From positions 1-64,000 of the forward strand of contig NZ_CACSKB010000003.1 in NCBI RefSeq assembly GCF_902706225.1: a stretch of 64,000 nucleotides of DNA. The letters run 5' to 3'. The stretch is from Microbacterium sp. 18062 (lineage in GTDB: Bacteria; Actinomycetota; Actinomycetes; Actinomycetales; Microbacteriaceae). The translations under genes and the position numbers were made by a program. Shown piece after piece: positions 16,780-25,304 of the stretch. The first letter of the stretch is position 1. Each line of letters starts with the position of its first letter. Under the pieces are notes generated by a model. The model saw only the letters and a program-made list of their open reading frames with translations. It did no database searches and was not told where the DNA came from.

Positions 16780-16965
16780 ACGACAGCGGGCCCCACGGGC
16801 GCTCCCGCTCCGGCGCGCCCCGGCGGCGGTGACGGCGGCTCGGGATCGCTTCCGGCCACCGGTATGAGCGACATCACTCCGTTCGTCGGAGGCGCGGTCG
16901 CACTGCTGCTCGCCGGGATCGTGCTCGTCGCGTTCCTCCGCGCACGCACGATGGACCAGCAGTAA
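16780..16965 (+). pseudogene. C-terminal fragment of an LPXTG surface protein
   Basis: The frame encodes a Gly/Pro/Ala linker, LPATG (16849-16863), a 20-residue hydrophobic helix (GGAVALLLAGIVLVAF) and the tail LRARTMDQQ, which is a textbook sortase anchor. An in-frame stop (16777-16779) and the absence of any start codon before the anchor show that the exported part is missing. Upstream sequence in the same frame (YPTGGRRVEVSYEAS) may be more of the same gene. It is a deletion remnant directly after the signal peptidase. Confidence 0.7.
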
Positions 16966-17096
16966 CAGCAGGACAACAGCGAGCGGGGTCACGGCCGACG
17001 GCCGATCGGACGACACGGCAGGAGCATCCGTGGGCACGGCGAGTCTCGCATCCGTCTGTCGGTGATCGCCGATATCGTCCGGTGTGTCCGGGGTGC

Positions 17097-17167
17097 GTCC
17101 CTAGGCCAGACGCACCTCGCGACACGACGCGCCCCTTCCCACCTTCGGGCAGGGAGGGGCGCGTCGT
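17097..17167 (+). terminator. strong hairpin preceded by the conserved 17-nt motif (copy B)
   Basis: GTCCCTAGGCCAGACGC (17097-17113) is identical to copy A at 3212-3228. A stem follows: ACGACGCGCCCC (17124-17135) pairs with 17156-17167, extended by TCCC/GGGA and capped by a UUCG loop. Stem sequence differs from copy A while the motif is fixed, which suggests a conserved element plus a covarying hairpin. Confidence 0.6.
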
Positions 17168-17204
17168 AGATCGGTGGCCGCCAGGACTACGGAAGCCTTC
17201 GGCG

Positions 17205-17352
17205 TCAATACTGGGAGCGCTTCTGGCCGGGCTTCCAGTTGGGGTCGTCGGTGTAGCAGCTGGGGCCACAGCTGTAGACCGCCGCCTGCGCCGCGCTCCC
17301 ACCCGCGAACGTCACCCCACCGAGCACGACGAGCGCACCCCGACGACTCCGG
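17205..17352 (-). pseudogene. 5'-truncated small secreted protein
   Basis: On the minus strand the frame reads SRRGALVVLGGVTFAGGS, then AAQAAVYSCGPSCYTD and finally KPGQKRSQY and a stop. This is a signal peptide with AQA-A cleavage site followed by a mature peptide of about 23 residues with two Cys. No start codon precedes the basic n-region. The sequence abuts the unrelated plus-strand remnant at about 17350, so the 5' end was lost at a junction. Confidence 0.5.
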
Positions 17353-17850
17353 CATCGAGCAGGTGCGGGCCTGGTGCAACACCGCCTATCTCGTCGCCAT
17401 CGCCGACGCCAACGATGCCGACTGGCTGCAGCTCGACACCGAGCTGGACAGCACCGGATGGCTCGGATCCGGCCGACCCGCCGAGCGTACGCGGCTGTCG
17501 GTGCCACCGCGGATCGCCGCGCTGGCACGCAACGGCGCAGCGCCGCTGTTCGGCACCATCCGCTTTCTCACCGCCGACAGGCGCGCGAGGCGCTGAGTCG
17601 CGTCCGCGCGCTGACGGGAGCGCTGGCACGCCTGGTGATCGCCGCCGTCGCCATCTTCGCCGCGGTCCCCTCGCTCTCGCTGACCAGCGCCGGCTGGGAC
17701 GTCGCCTGGATCGCGTTCGCCGCCGCCCTGGCCACGATGCCCTTCGATGTGCTCGCCACCCTCGTCGATGCCCTGCGGCCGGAACGGGTCGCCATCCTCT
17801 CGGTGCGCCTCACCGACGAGCGACGGGCGCGGATGAGCGGGCGCGGGTGA
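17340..17850 (+). pseudogene. frameshifted membrane protein remnant
   Basis: The first part (17340-17580) encodes EQVRAWCNTAYLVAIADAND and continues to GTIRFLTADR. A single-base frameshift near 17577-17585 moves the continuation REALSRVRALTGALARLVIA, with two hydrophobic segments, into another frame ending RARMSGRG at 17850. Joining the frames gives one coherent protein with two membrane helices. The 5' end is missing. Family not recognised. Confidence 0.6.
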
Positions 17851-17894
17851 GCGGAGAGAGGTGTAAATTTCAATCCTGCTGGTGGATTTGCGCC

Positions 17895-19024
17895 ATGCGA
17901 ATTGAACGCACCGTTGAACCGATCATCGTCGAGCGGCTCGCGGACAGCGCGGCTGTCCTGCTGCTCGGTCCCCGTCAGGTGGGCAAGACGACGCTCGCGC
18001 GCGACATCGCCGACGAGTGGGCGGCCGGCGCCGTCTACCTCGACCTCGAGAACCCCGCACACCGACGCCGACTCGCCGACCCCGGCGCATACCTGCGCAC
18101 TCAAGCGCCGCGACTGGTGGTGATCGATGAGGCACAACGAGATCCCGCGCTGTTCGAGGTACTGCGTGGCGTCATCGACGACAACCGCCGCGCCGGCCAT
18201 CGCTCCGGCCAGTTCCTCCTGCTCGGCTCAGCCTCGCTCGACCTCGTCGGCTCGACCGAAAGCCTCGCCGGGCGGGTCTCACATCTCGAGCTGACCGGCG
18301 TGCGCATCGACGAGGCCGCGTCCGCCGGCATCGACGTCGATCAGCTATGGTTGCGCGGCGGCTACCCCGACAGCCTGCTCACGGCGACGGACGCCGCATC
18401 GCTGACCTGGCGCATGGACATCGTGCGCTCCTACCTGGAACGAGACGTCCCGCTGTTCGCACCCCGCATCCCGTCCGAGACGCTACGACGCCTGTGGACG
18501 ATGGTCGCGCACACCAGCGGCAGCCTGCTGAACGCGTCATCGCTCGCCCAGGCGCTCGCGATCAACGGCCAGACCGTCGACCGCTACCTCGATCCTCGCC
18601 GACCTGCACCCCGTGCGACGCCTGCCATCGTGGCACGTCAACATCGGCAAACGCGTCACGAAGACGCCTCGAGGCCCTCGACGACGTGCTCAGCCACCCG
18701 GTCGCCGGTCACAGCTACGAGAGCTTCGCGCTCGAGAACCTCATCTCCGCCGCGGGCCCCGACTTTCGCCCGTACCACTACCGCACGGCAAGGGGCGACG
18801 AGGTCGATCTCGTACTCGGACGAGGCGGCAGCCCCGCGCTCGCGATCGAGGTGAAGCGATCGACGGCGCCCGAGGCGAGCGCCTCTCTGCTGCGCTCGCG
18901 CGACGACCTCGGGCAGCCGGACACATATCTCGTCCACCCGGACAGCGACGAAGAGCCCTACAAGGTCAACGGCGTCACCGTGATCGGACTCGGCCAGTTG
19001 GTCGAGATGCTGAACGGCAGATGA
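17895..19024 (+). pseudogene. frameshifted AAA_14/DUF4143 ATPase
   Basis: The ATG at 17895 opens a good AAA_14 ATPase: P-loop GPRQVGKTTLA at residues about 26-36, Walker B LVVIDEAQRDP, and sensor LLGSASLDLV. At about 18592 the frame shifts (YLD to ILADLHPVRRLPSWHVN), and at about 18665 it shifts again with a small deletion before LEALDDVLSHPVAGHSYESF. The rest is the DUF4143 nuclease-like domain with EVDLVLG and EVKRS. The family usually runs to about 400 residues, so 15-20 residues are missing at the second junction. A short dyad AATCC/GGATT (17874-17889) precedes the start. The product is surely inactive. Such ATPases are usually solitary and of unknown physiological role. Confidence 0.85.
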
Positions 19025-19281
19025 AGGGCGCTGTCACGACGCCTTCCGGCGGCCGAGGCGCGGGCGAGGCCCGATCGCAGCGAGTTCGCGGTGCCCTGGT
19101 GGCCGAGCATCGCGACGACCCCGCATGACAATCCCGACGCGCCTCCGCATCCGAGCACGGCACACATTCCTCGCCGGTCCGACCCGGACAGCTCAGCCGA
19201 TCCGATCCGTGCGGAGGGGACAGAGCCGTCCACAACGCGATGGTGAGCTGCACTCAACGGTCTCGGCGTCGTCGAGGCCGC

Positions 19282-19836
19282 TCAGGAGACCGGGCGCACG
19301 ATCTCGGCAAGACCGGCCTTCACATCCGACAGTGTGACCCAGCCGTCGCCGAACAGATAGGTCGTGTAGTAGCCCTCGGCATCCGACTGCACGCCGCCAC
19401 CTGGAAATGTGACGTACGTGCCCTCTTCGCCGGGCTCGGTCACCCATCCTTCGCCCACCAGAGCATCGATCGCCACCTGCGCCTGCGCGTCTGTGATCAC
19501 GCCCCATGCCTGCAGCACGTGCGCGTCGGTTCCGGAATCGGGGATGACCCACGTGCATTGCACTCCCGGGTCGAGCGTGACATCACCGATCTCGAACGGT
19601 GATGCCGTAGGAACGTAACCCGACTCTGCGAGGCTCGTCACCAGCTCGGGATCAGCCAACTCCTCGCACGTCGGCGCGACGACCGGGTCAGAAGTCGGTG
19701 ACAGCGTCGGCGAGCTCTGGGGCGACGCGGTGATCGTCTGCGTCGGTGTGGGCGCGGATGCTTCCGGGTCGGGCGTGCTGCATCCGACCAGCACGGCGAC
19801 CGGAACGATCAGGAGCACAGACGCAGGGGGACGCAT
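19282..19836 (-). CDS. lipoprotein of unknown function
   Basis: This is a 184-residue secreted lipoprotein. From the ATG at 19836 the signal sequence MRPPASVLLIVPVAVLVGC ends in the lipobox LVGC, so Cys19 is the predicted lipidated residue. A Ser/Thr/Pro linker of about 40 residues follows, then a globular domain (residues 60-184) with two Cys (TCEELAD and VQCTW) and many Gly/Trp/Tyr. A longer frame to 19944 would place an extra 36 basic residues before the signal and is unlikely. No family is recognised; the domain pattern resembles small secreted DUF proteins of Microbacteriaceae. No operon partner: flanks are a pseudogene and a divergent small gene. Confidence 0.75.
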   Translation of the reverse strand: MRPPASVLLIVPVAVLVGCSTPDPEASAPTPTQTITASPQSSPTLSPTSDPVVAPTCEELADPELVTSLAESGYVPTASPFEIGDVTLDPGVQCTWVIPDSGTDAHVLQAWGVITDAQAQVAIDALVGEGWVTEPGEEGTYVTFPGGGVQSDAEGYYTTYLFGDGWVTLSDVKAGLAEIVRPVS

Positions 19837-19985
19837 CCGGTCAGCGTATCGACCGTGCTCGCACGGCGACGGGGCTCTGACCGTGCCGGTCATCATCCTG
19901 ACCCTGCGCTCGTGGAGGCGGAGGACTCCGGTGGAGATCTTCAAGGCGGTACGCGGCTGCGGTGATGCCCGGCGGCGATCGACGA

Positions 19986-20046
19986 GCCGGGCGACGGCGA
20001 TCCGCCCAGGGACGGCGGGTTCGAACGGGCTCTGCCGTCGCCCGGC
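19986..20046. repeat. REP-like inverted repeat, copy 1
   Basis: GCCGGGCGACGGC (19986-19998) and its exact complement GCCGTCGCCCGGC (20034-20046) form a 13-bp stem. Related intergenic copies occur at 20686-20726, 27150-27178 and 61729-61758. All are outside genes, which suggests a dispersed extragenic palindrome family. Confidence 0.6.
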
Positions 20047-20195
20047 GCGGATGCCGCTCAGCCGATTCTTCCGACCGACCGCTCCTCCCTAGAAGCAACC
20101 CGGCCTGTCATACCCACCTGCAACAGTTTCTGGAGTCTTCCTGGACCGAGGATCTGGCAGCATCGCTGCATCCGGCTCACAATGGGAGGGTGTAC

Positions 20196-20525
20196 ATGTC
20201 CGTCGACACGATCGCGACCGTGATCAGCGCCGCCACACTGCTGCTCGGTTTCTTCGGTGCGTTCGGGTGGATGATCCGACGCATTGACGGGGTCGAGCAG
20301 AGGCTCGGCGCCCGGATCGACGGCGTCGAAGAGAAGCTCAGCGCGCGCATCGACGGCGTCGAAGAGAAGCTCAGCGCGCGGATCGACGGCGTCGAAGAGA
20401 AGCTCGGCGCCCGCATCGACAAGGTCGACGCCCGCATCGGCGGTGTCGAACGCGAGCTCGTCGAGGTGAAGATCGCCGTCGCCCGCATCGAAGGACCACC
20501 CCGGCATCTACTCTCCGCACGCTGA
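20196..20525 (+). CDS. small membrane-anchored coiled-coil protein
   Basis: This 109-residue protein has one N-terminal membrane helix (TVISAATLLLGFFGAFGWM, no classical signal) followed by 11-residue repeats of the type RIDGVEEKLSA (four or five copies), a right-handed coiled-coil-forming period. The conserved end is ELVEVKIAVARIEGPPRHLL. The repeats come from an exact 33-bp DNA tandem at 20316-20414. The ATG at 20196 follows GGGAGGG. A paralogue lies at 35548-35823, with upstream and downstream DNA also conserved, and a fragment is at 43430-43503. It probably oligomerises at the membrane; function unknown. Confidence 0.75.
   Translation: MSVDTIATVISAATLLLGFFGAFGWMIRRIDGVEQRLGARIDGVEEKLSARIDGVEEKLSARIDGVEEKLGARIDKVDARIGGVERELVEVKIAVARIEGPPRHLLSAR
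20316..20414 (+). repeat. 33-bp tandem repeat, three copies, inside the coiled-coil gene
   Basis: The units start at 20316, 20349 and 20382 and are nearly identical at the DNA level, each encoding 11 residues. Identity at synonymous sites indicates recent unit duplication. Copy-number change would vary coiled-coil length in frame. Confidence 0.85.
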
Positions 20526-20685
20526 CTCGGCAGTCCTCGCGTTTCGCCTCGTTGCGCTCGCTCCGCGACCGGCCTCCGCCATCCCACGGGGCGCCCGCAG
20601 ACGTGCAGCGACGATGCCGCGATAATCTCTCGGGCAGCGCCGCCACGCGAACGACCCGGGTACCGCTGCCAGCGCGCGTGACCGC

Positions 20686-20726
20686 CCGGGCGACGGCAGC
20701 TTCCGGCGGGATCGGCCGTCGCCCGG
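20686..20726. repeat. REP-like inverted repeat, copy 2
   Basis: CCGGGCGACGGC (20686-20697) pairs perfectly with 20715-20726 across a 17-nt loop. It belongs to the same family as 19986-20046. The surrounding gap 20526-20836 also holds a segment (about 20757-20800) resembling 35990-36025 downstream of the paralogous coiled-coil gene. Confidence 0.6.
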
Positions 20727-20836
20727 CAGATCGCCTTCCTCCGGCCGCTTCTTCCCGCTCACGAAGCGTCGCCAGGAATCCCCGCCATTGTTGCACGGGG
20801 TCGGCCGGATGTGACGACCCCGCGCCCCCTGCGGCC

Positions 20837-23257
20837 TCAGGGCGCCTCGAGCACGGCCCTCGCGTGTTCGACCACGACCGACTCGCCCAGATGAACCGTG
20901 AACCGGCCCGGTTCCACGTGCCAGCCGCCGTCCCAGTGGGCGAGCCTGCGGACAGCCATCGGAATGACCACCTCCGCTTCCGCGCCGGCGGCCAGACGCA
21001 CCGCAGCGAAACCCGCGAGCCACCGGACGGGCCGCTCGACGGCCGAGTCCTCCCGCGAGAGGTAGATCTGCGGCACCGCCTTTCCTGCCCGCAGCCCGGT
21101 GTTGCGCACCCGCACCCGCACCGCCCCGTCGCCGTCCGAGCCCGGCACCTCGATGCCGACCAGCTCGAACTCCCACGTGGTGTAGCCGAGGCCGTGCCCG
21201 AACCAGTACGCGGGCGTCGCGCCGTCCCGGAGCCAGCCCCGATGGCCGACGTGGATGCCCTCCCGGTACACCACCGCCCCCTCGACCGGCGTCACCGGCA
21301 GCACCGGCTCCTGCTCGGTCGAGGACGGCCAGGTCGTCGGAAGACGCCCGCCCGGCTCGATCGTCCCGAGCACGGCGTCCGCGATCGCGCGGGAGCCGAC
21401 CTCGCCGGGGAACCAGGCCACGAGGATCGCGGCGACCTCGTCGCGCCACGGCGTCGCCACGGGCGAGCCCGCGTTGACGACGACGACCGTCCGCGGATTC
21501 ACCGCGGCGACCGCCTCGACGAGCTCGTCCTGCCACCCGGGCAGGCGCAGATCGGCGCGGTCGACGCCCTCCGACTCGGAACGCTCGTTCGTCCCCACGA
21601 CGACCAGCGCGATGTCGGAGTCCTGGGCTGCGGCGACCGCCTCGGCGATGAGCGCCTCCTTCGACCGCTCCGCCGGCCGCATCCCGAGGAAGACGGAGAT
21701 GGAGCCGGCGAACTGCTCGTCCGGTTCGAGGAACTCGTACTCCAGCCGCAGCCGCACCGGCCTGCCCGCGATGAGATCGATCTCGGCGGTGGCCGTCTCG
21801 GGCGCGAGGAACCCGATCGCCATCCCGCCGCTGTCGAACGCCCGCAGCTCGCGCTCGAGGAAGAGCTCGCCGTCGACGAAGAGGCGCCCCGTCCCGTCGA
21901 GCGCGAAGCCGAGGTCGACGCGCTCGGTCCGCTCCGGGGTGAGCACGGTCTCCACGGTGACGAGGTCGGCGCGGTCGGTCGGAGCGGTCCCGCTCCAGAA
22001 CAGGGATGTCGCCAGCCGATGTTCCTCCAGAACCACGTCGTCGCCGCGTGTGAAGACGACCCGTGCGCCCGGCTCGCCGTCCCGGGGGTGCGCAATGGCG
22101 TCGAGCGCGAGGGGTGTGATGCCGCTGGCGGAGGTCGCTCCGAGCACGACGCGCAGGTCGGTGGCCGGCAACGCATCGCGCAGCGCCTCGAGCGGGGAGA
22201 GCACGGACGTCGTCATGACCGCCGCGCTCCCCCCGCCCTGCGCCCTGACACGCTGCGCGGCCTCGCCGATCACCGCGAGCGAGCCGAGCCGCGCCCCGTC
22301 GATCGGCAGCGTCCCGTCGTTGGAGAGCAGCACGAGCGACTCGCCCGCCACCACGACGGCGCTCGCCCGGTCTTCGTCGAGCTCCGTGAGGTCGAGGCGT
22401 TCCGGCTCCTCGCCGAGGGCGCCCACCCGCCCTGCCAGCCGTCCGAGACGGTCGACCTTGTCGTCGATGTGCGCCGCATCCACCTCGCCGCGCTCGAGCG
22501 CGGCGGCCAGCCCCTTCGACCACGGGCTCACCGGTCCCGGGAACACCAGGTCCTGCCCGGTGCGCGCGCTTCTGAGGTGACGCACACCGCCCCAGTCGCT
22601 CACGACGACGCCGTCGAAGCCCCATTCGCTCTTGAGCGGGTCCGTCAGAAGATCGCTCTCCGAGCAGGTCGTCCCGTTGACCGAGTTGTATGCGCTCATG
22701 ACCATCCACGCGCCGCCGTCTCCGACCGCGGCCTCGAAGGGAGAGAGATAGAGCTCGCGCAGCGTGCGCTCGTCGATCACCGAGTTCATCGTGAAGCGCG
22801 CGGTCTCGCTCTCGTTGCCGACGAAGTGCTTGGGGCACGCCGCGACAGCATACGACTGCAGCCCGCGCACGTAGGCGACCGCCAACGCACCGGTCAGATA
22901 CGGGTCCTCGCTGAAGGCTTCGAAGTGCCGCCCGCCGAGTGGGCTGCGCTGGAGGTTCAGCGTCGGCCCCAGCACCACGTCGACGGCGTGACGCAGCGCC
23001 TCGCGGCCGATGATCTCGCCGTACTCGCGCGCCAGCCCGAGGTCCCAGGTCGCCGCAAGCGCAGTCGACGACGGCAGCGCGAGCGAGGGCAGGCGCTCGT
23101 CCCACAGCTCGCCACGGACACCGCTCGGACCGTCGGAGAGCACCATCGAGCGCAGGCCCACCCGCTCGACCCCGAGCGTGCGCCACACCGACGCCCCCGT
23201 GAGCACCGCGACCTTCTCGGTCGGATCGAGAAGGGAGGACAGGGGCCCGGCCGACAT
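20837..23257 (-). CDS. beta-glucosidase, glycoside hydrolase family 3
   Basis: This 806-residue enzyme releases terminal glucose from beta-glucosides. The N-terminal TIM-barrel has the GH3 segments SDGPSGVRGE, KHFVGNE and the nucleophile Asp221 in VVVSDWGGV. The middle alpha/beta domain is interrupted by a PA14-like beta insert (about residues 380-500, with GTGRLFVDGELF), typical of GH3 enzymes on oligosaccharides. The C-terminus is a fibronectin III-like domain (VRVRVRNTG, PVRWLAGF). There is no signal peptide, so it acts inside the cell on imported sugars. The ATG at 23257 has AAGGAG upstream; an in-frame ATG at 23290 lacks one. It diverges from a TetR gene across a palindrome (23293-23307) and is next to a sugar ABC importer, forming a beta-glucoside utilisation locus. 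Confidence 0.93.
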   Translation of the reverse strand: MSAGPLSSLLDPTEKVAVLTGASVWRTLGVERVGLRSMVLSDGPSGVRGELWDERLPSLALPSSTALAATWDLGLAREYGEIIGREALRHAVDVVLGPTLNLQRSPLGGRHFEAFSEDPYLTGALAVAYVRGLQSYAVAACPKHFVGNESETARFTMNSVIDERTLRELYLSPFEAAVGDGGAWMVMSAYNSVNGTTCSESDLLTDPLKSEWGFDGVVVSDWGGVRHLRSARTGQDLVFPGPVSPWSKGLAAALERGEVDAAHIDDKVDRLGRLAGRVGALGEEPERLDLTELDEDRASAVVVAGESLVLLSNDGTLPIDGARLGSLAVIGEAAQRVRAQGGGSAAVMTTSVLSPLEALRDALPATDLRVVLGATSASGITPLALDAIAHPRDGEPGARVVFTRGDDVVLEEHRLATSLFWSGTAPTDRADLVTVETVLTPERTERVDLGFALDGTGRLFVDGELFLERELRAFDSGGMAIGFLAPETATAEIDLIAGRPVRLRLEYEFLEPDEQFAGSISVFLGMRPAERSKEALIAEAVAAAQDSDIALVVVGTNERSESEGVDRADLRLPGWQDELVEAVAAVNPRTVVVVNAGSPVATPWRDEVAAILVAWFPGEVGSRAIADAVLGTIEPGGRLPTTWPSSTEQEPVLPVTPVEGAVVYREGIHVGHRGWLRDGATPAYWFGHGLGYTTWEFELVGIEVPGSDGDGAVRVRVRNTGLRAGKAVPQIYLSREDSAVERPVRWLAGFAAVRLAAGAEAEVVIPMAVRRLAHWDGGWHVEPGRFTVHLGESVVVEHARAVLEAP

Positions 23258-23292
23258 CGGCTCTCCTTGCGCATGCACCATGCGTAACAATA

Positions 23293-23307
23293 TTTACTGT
23301 TAGTAAA
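23293..23307. promoter_or_regulatory. palindromic operator between beta-glucosidase and TetR genes
   Basis: TTTACTGTTAGTAAA is a 15-bp dyad (6-bp arms, 3-bp centre), 36 bp from the beta-glucosidase start and 30 bp from the TetR start. Position and AT content point to an operator for the TetR regulator controlling both directions. TAGACT at 23326-23331 lies 6 nt before the TetR ATG and may be the -10 element of a leaderless mRNA. Confidence 0.6.
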
Positions 23308-23337
23308 GATTTAGCAAGCCGAGATTAGACTTGCCGT

Positions 23338-23943
23338 ATGAGCGACGGTCGATACGCGAAGGGGCGCGCCAAACGCGAAGAGCTGCTGCAGGCCACCCTC
23401 GACGCCTTCAGCAACGACTCGTTCGCCTCGGCATCCCTCGCCGAGATCGCCGCCGCCGCCGGCGTCTCCCGGCAGACCCTGCTGTACTACTTCCCCTCGA
23501 AGGAGATCCTCTTCGCCGAGGTCGTCCGCTGGCGCGACGACATCAACCGGCGATTGCTCGCGCTCGACAAAGGGCTCATCGACGGCTTCCCCCGGCTCGC
23601 GACCTACAACCAGTCGGTCCCCGGCGTCATCGAGGTCTACTCGGTGGTGCTGGCCAACGCCACCGACGGGCAGCATCCCGCTCACGAGACCTTCCGCGAC
23701 CGGTACGAGGAGCTGTTCGCGACGATGACGGCCGAGTTCGCCGCCAGGCAGCGCGAGGGCACCGTCAGAGGCGACATCGCCCCGGACAAGCTCGCGCACC
23801 TCTACGTCTCGGTGAGCGACGGGGTGCAGCTCCAGTGGCTCTACGACCGCACGGTGTCGATCCCCGCACACCTGGAGACGTTCCTGCAGCTCGTCGCCCC
23901 TCCCCCCGCGCACACGACGGGTCCCGACCCCGAGGCGCTGTAA
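23338..23943 (+). CDS. TetR-family regulator of the beta-glucoside locus
   Basis: This 201-residue repressor has its DNA-binding domain at residues 10-57 with helix-turn-helix LAEIAAAAGVSRQTLLYYFPSKE. The rest is an all-helical ligand and dimer domain. It diverges from the GH3 gene and precedes the ABC importer, with dyads at 23293-23307 and 23946-23965 on either side. It therefore probably represses both in the absence of a beta-glucoside or phosphosugar; the inducer is unknown. Actinobacterial beta-glucoside loci more often use LacI regulators, so a TetR here is mildly unusual. Confidence 0.85.
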   Translation: MSDGRYAKGRAKREELLQATLDAFSNDSFASASLAEIAAAAGVSRQTLLYYFPSKEILFAEVVRWRDDINRRLLALDKGLIDGFPRLATYNQSVPGVIEVYSVVLANATDGQHPAHETFRDRYEELFATMTAEFAARQREGTVRGDIAPDKLAHLYVSVSDGVQLQWLYDRTVSIPAHLETFLQLVAPPPAHTTGPDPEAL

Positions 23944-23945
23944 AC

Positions 23946-23965
23946 AGTAGATTAAAAAATCTACT
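23946..23965. promoter_or_regulatory. palindromic operator upstream of the sugar ABC operon
   Basis: AGTAGATT-AAAA-AATCTACT is a perfect 8-bp inverted repeat in an AT-rich patch just after the TetR stop and 74 bp before the substrate-binding-protein start. It is likely a second TetR site, though its arms differ from the site at 23293. It could alternatively terminate the TetR transcript. Confidence 0.55.
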
Positions 23966-24038
23966 TCGAGTCGAGATTGTTCAATCTCCTCCCCTACCGT
24001 GATCGGCATCCACCACCCGATCCGAGGAGTCCGTGACC

Positions 24039-25244
24039 ATGAGACACCACCGTCCGCTGGGTGCAGTCGCCGCCACTGCCGCCGCAGCCATCGCTCTCGC
24101 CGGCTGCGCTCCAGCCGGCTCCGAGGCCTCCGCCGGTTCCGTCACCCTCACTGTCTGGGACAGCCTCCCTTACGAGCCCTTCCATTCGACCGCCCTCGCC
24201 CAGCTCGAGTCCTGCGCCGCTGAGATCGACGCGACGATAGTTCAGGAGACCATCGACGCCGGCGAGATCGTCTCGCAGCTGCTCCAGGCGGGCGCGAGCA
24301 ACAACCTTCCCGACGTGCTCTACGTCGATGGCGCGGACATCCCCGAACTGTCCTCCGCAGGCATCCTCAGCGACCTGTCCGGCTACGGCCTGACCGCGCA
24401 AGGACAGGCTGAGACCGTCGCCTCGATGGGCGTCGTCGACGGCACGACGTACGGCCTCTCCCCGCATTTCAACTCCCTCGTGCTCTACTACAACGCCGAG
24501 ATGCTCGACGACGCCGGACTCGAGCCGCCGACGACCTTCGCCGAGCTCGTGAGCGCCGCGACGGCACTGACCACGGACGATCGCTACGGCATCACCATCG
24601 CCGGCATCACCGGGGTCGGCTCGTACATGTTCCTGCCCTTCCTCCTCAACGCCGGCGGGGATCCGGCGGACCTGCAGACGCAGAGCACCGTGGACGCGCT
24701 CCAGCTCTACAAGGACCTCGTCGACGCCGGAGCGCTTTCCACGAGCATGGTGACCCTCGGATGGGACGCGAACGACGTCTTCAGCGCGGGCGGCGCGGCG
24801 ATGATGCTCAGCCAGGACTTCAGCATCCCGCAGATCGAGGAGGCCGGGATCGACGCGGGCACCGTGCCGATCCCGGTGCTTTCCGAGGGCACCTCCTCGC
24901 GCACCGTTCTGGGCGGCGAGCTGTGGACGGTGCCGGCGACCGGAGACGAGCCCACCCAGGAGGCGGCAGCAAGCATCGTCGAGTGCATGACCAGCGTCGA
25001 CAACCAGGTCGCCATGTCCGAGGCGACCTACCGCACTCCCGCCTCGACGGAAGCGCAGGAGATCTACTTCGCCGAACGGCCCGAGGTCGCCGCCTTCGCC
25101 GAGGACCTTGACGCCGCCTACAACCGCACCGCCGAGCTCGGCAACGAATGGACCGACATCGCCCTCGAGCTGGACAACCTCGTCCAGCTGGTCGTCACCG
25201 GTTCGGCGACCCCCGAAGAGGCCGTCGCGAGCCTCGGAGAGTAG
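24039..25244 (+). CDS. sugar ABC transporter substrate-binding lipoprotein
   Basis: This 401-residue lipoprotein belongs to family 1 of extracellular solute-binding proteins (MalE-like). The signal ends in lipobox LAGC (Cys24 or so), followed by LTVWDSLPYE, typical of the family's first beta strand. It binds a sugar outside the membrane and delivers it to the two permeases that follow. The ATG at 24039 is 9 nt from GAGGAG; the GTG at 24033 is too close to that site. The beta-glucosidase and TetR neighbours suggest a beta-glucoside or cello-oligosaccharide. Confidence 0.9.
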   Translation: MRHHRPLGAVAATAAAAIALAGCAPAGSEASAGSVTLTVWDSLPYEPFHSTALAQLESCAAEIDATIVQETIDAGEIVSQLLQAGASNNLPDVLYVDGADIPELSSAGILSDLSGYGLTAQGQAETVASMGVVDGTTYGLSPHFNSLVLYYNAEMLDDAGLEPPTTFAELVSAATALTTDDRYGITIAGITGVGSYMFLPFLLNAGGDPADLQTQSTVDALQLYKDLVDAGALSTSMVTLGWDANDVFSAGGAAMMLSQDFSIPQIEEAGIDAGTVPIPVLSEGTSSRTVLGGELWTVPATGDEPTQEAAASIVECMTSVDNQVAMSEATYRTPASTEAQEIYFAERPEVAAFAEDLDAAYNRTAELGNEWTDIALELDNLVQLVVTGSATPEEAVASLGE

Positions 25245-25304
25245 GACCGGCATGGGGAGGACGGCCGCGCGCCGGCCTCCCCGTCGGTCCTCCCGGATCA
25301 GAAC

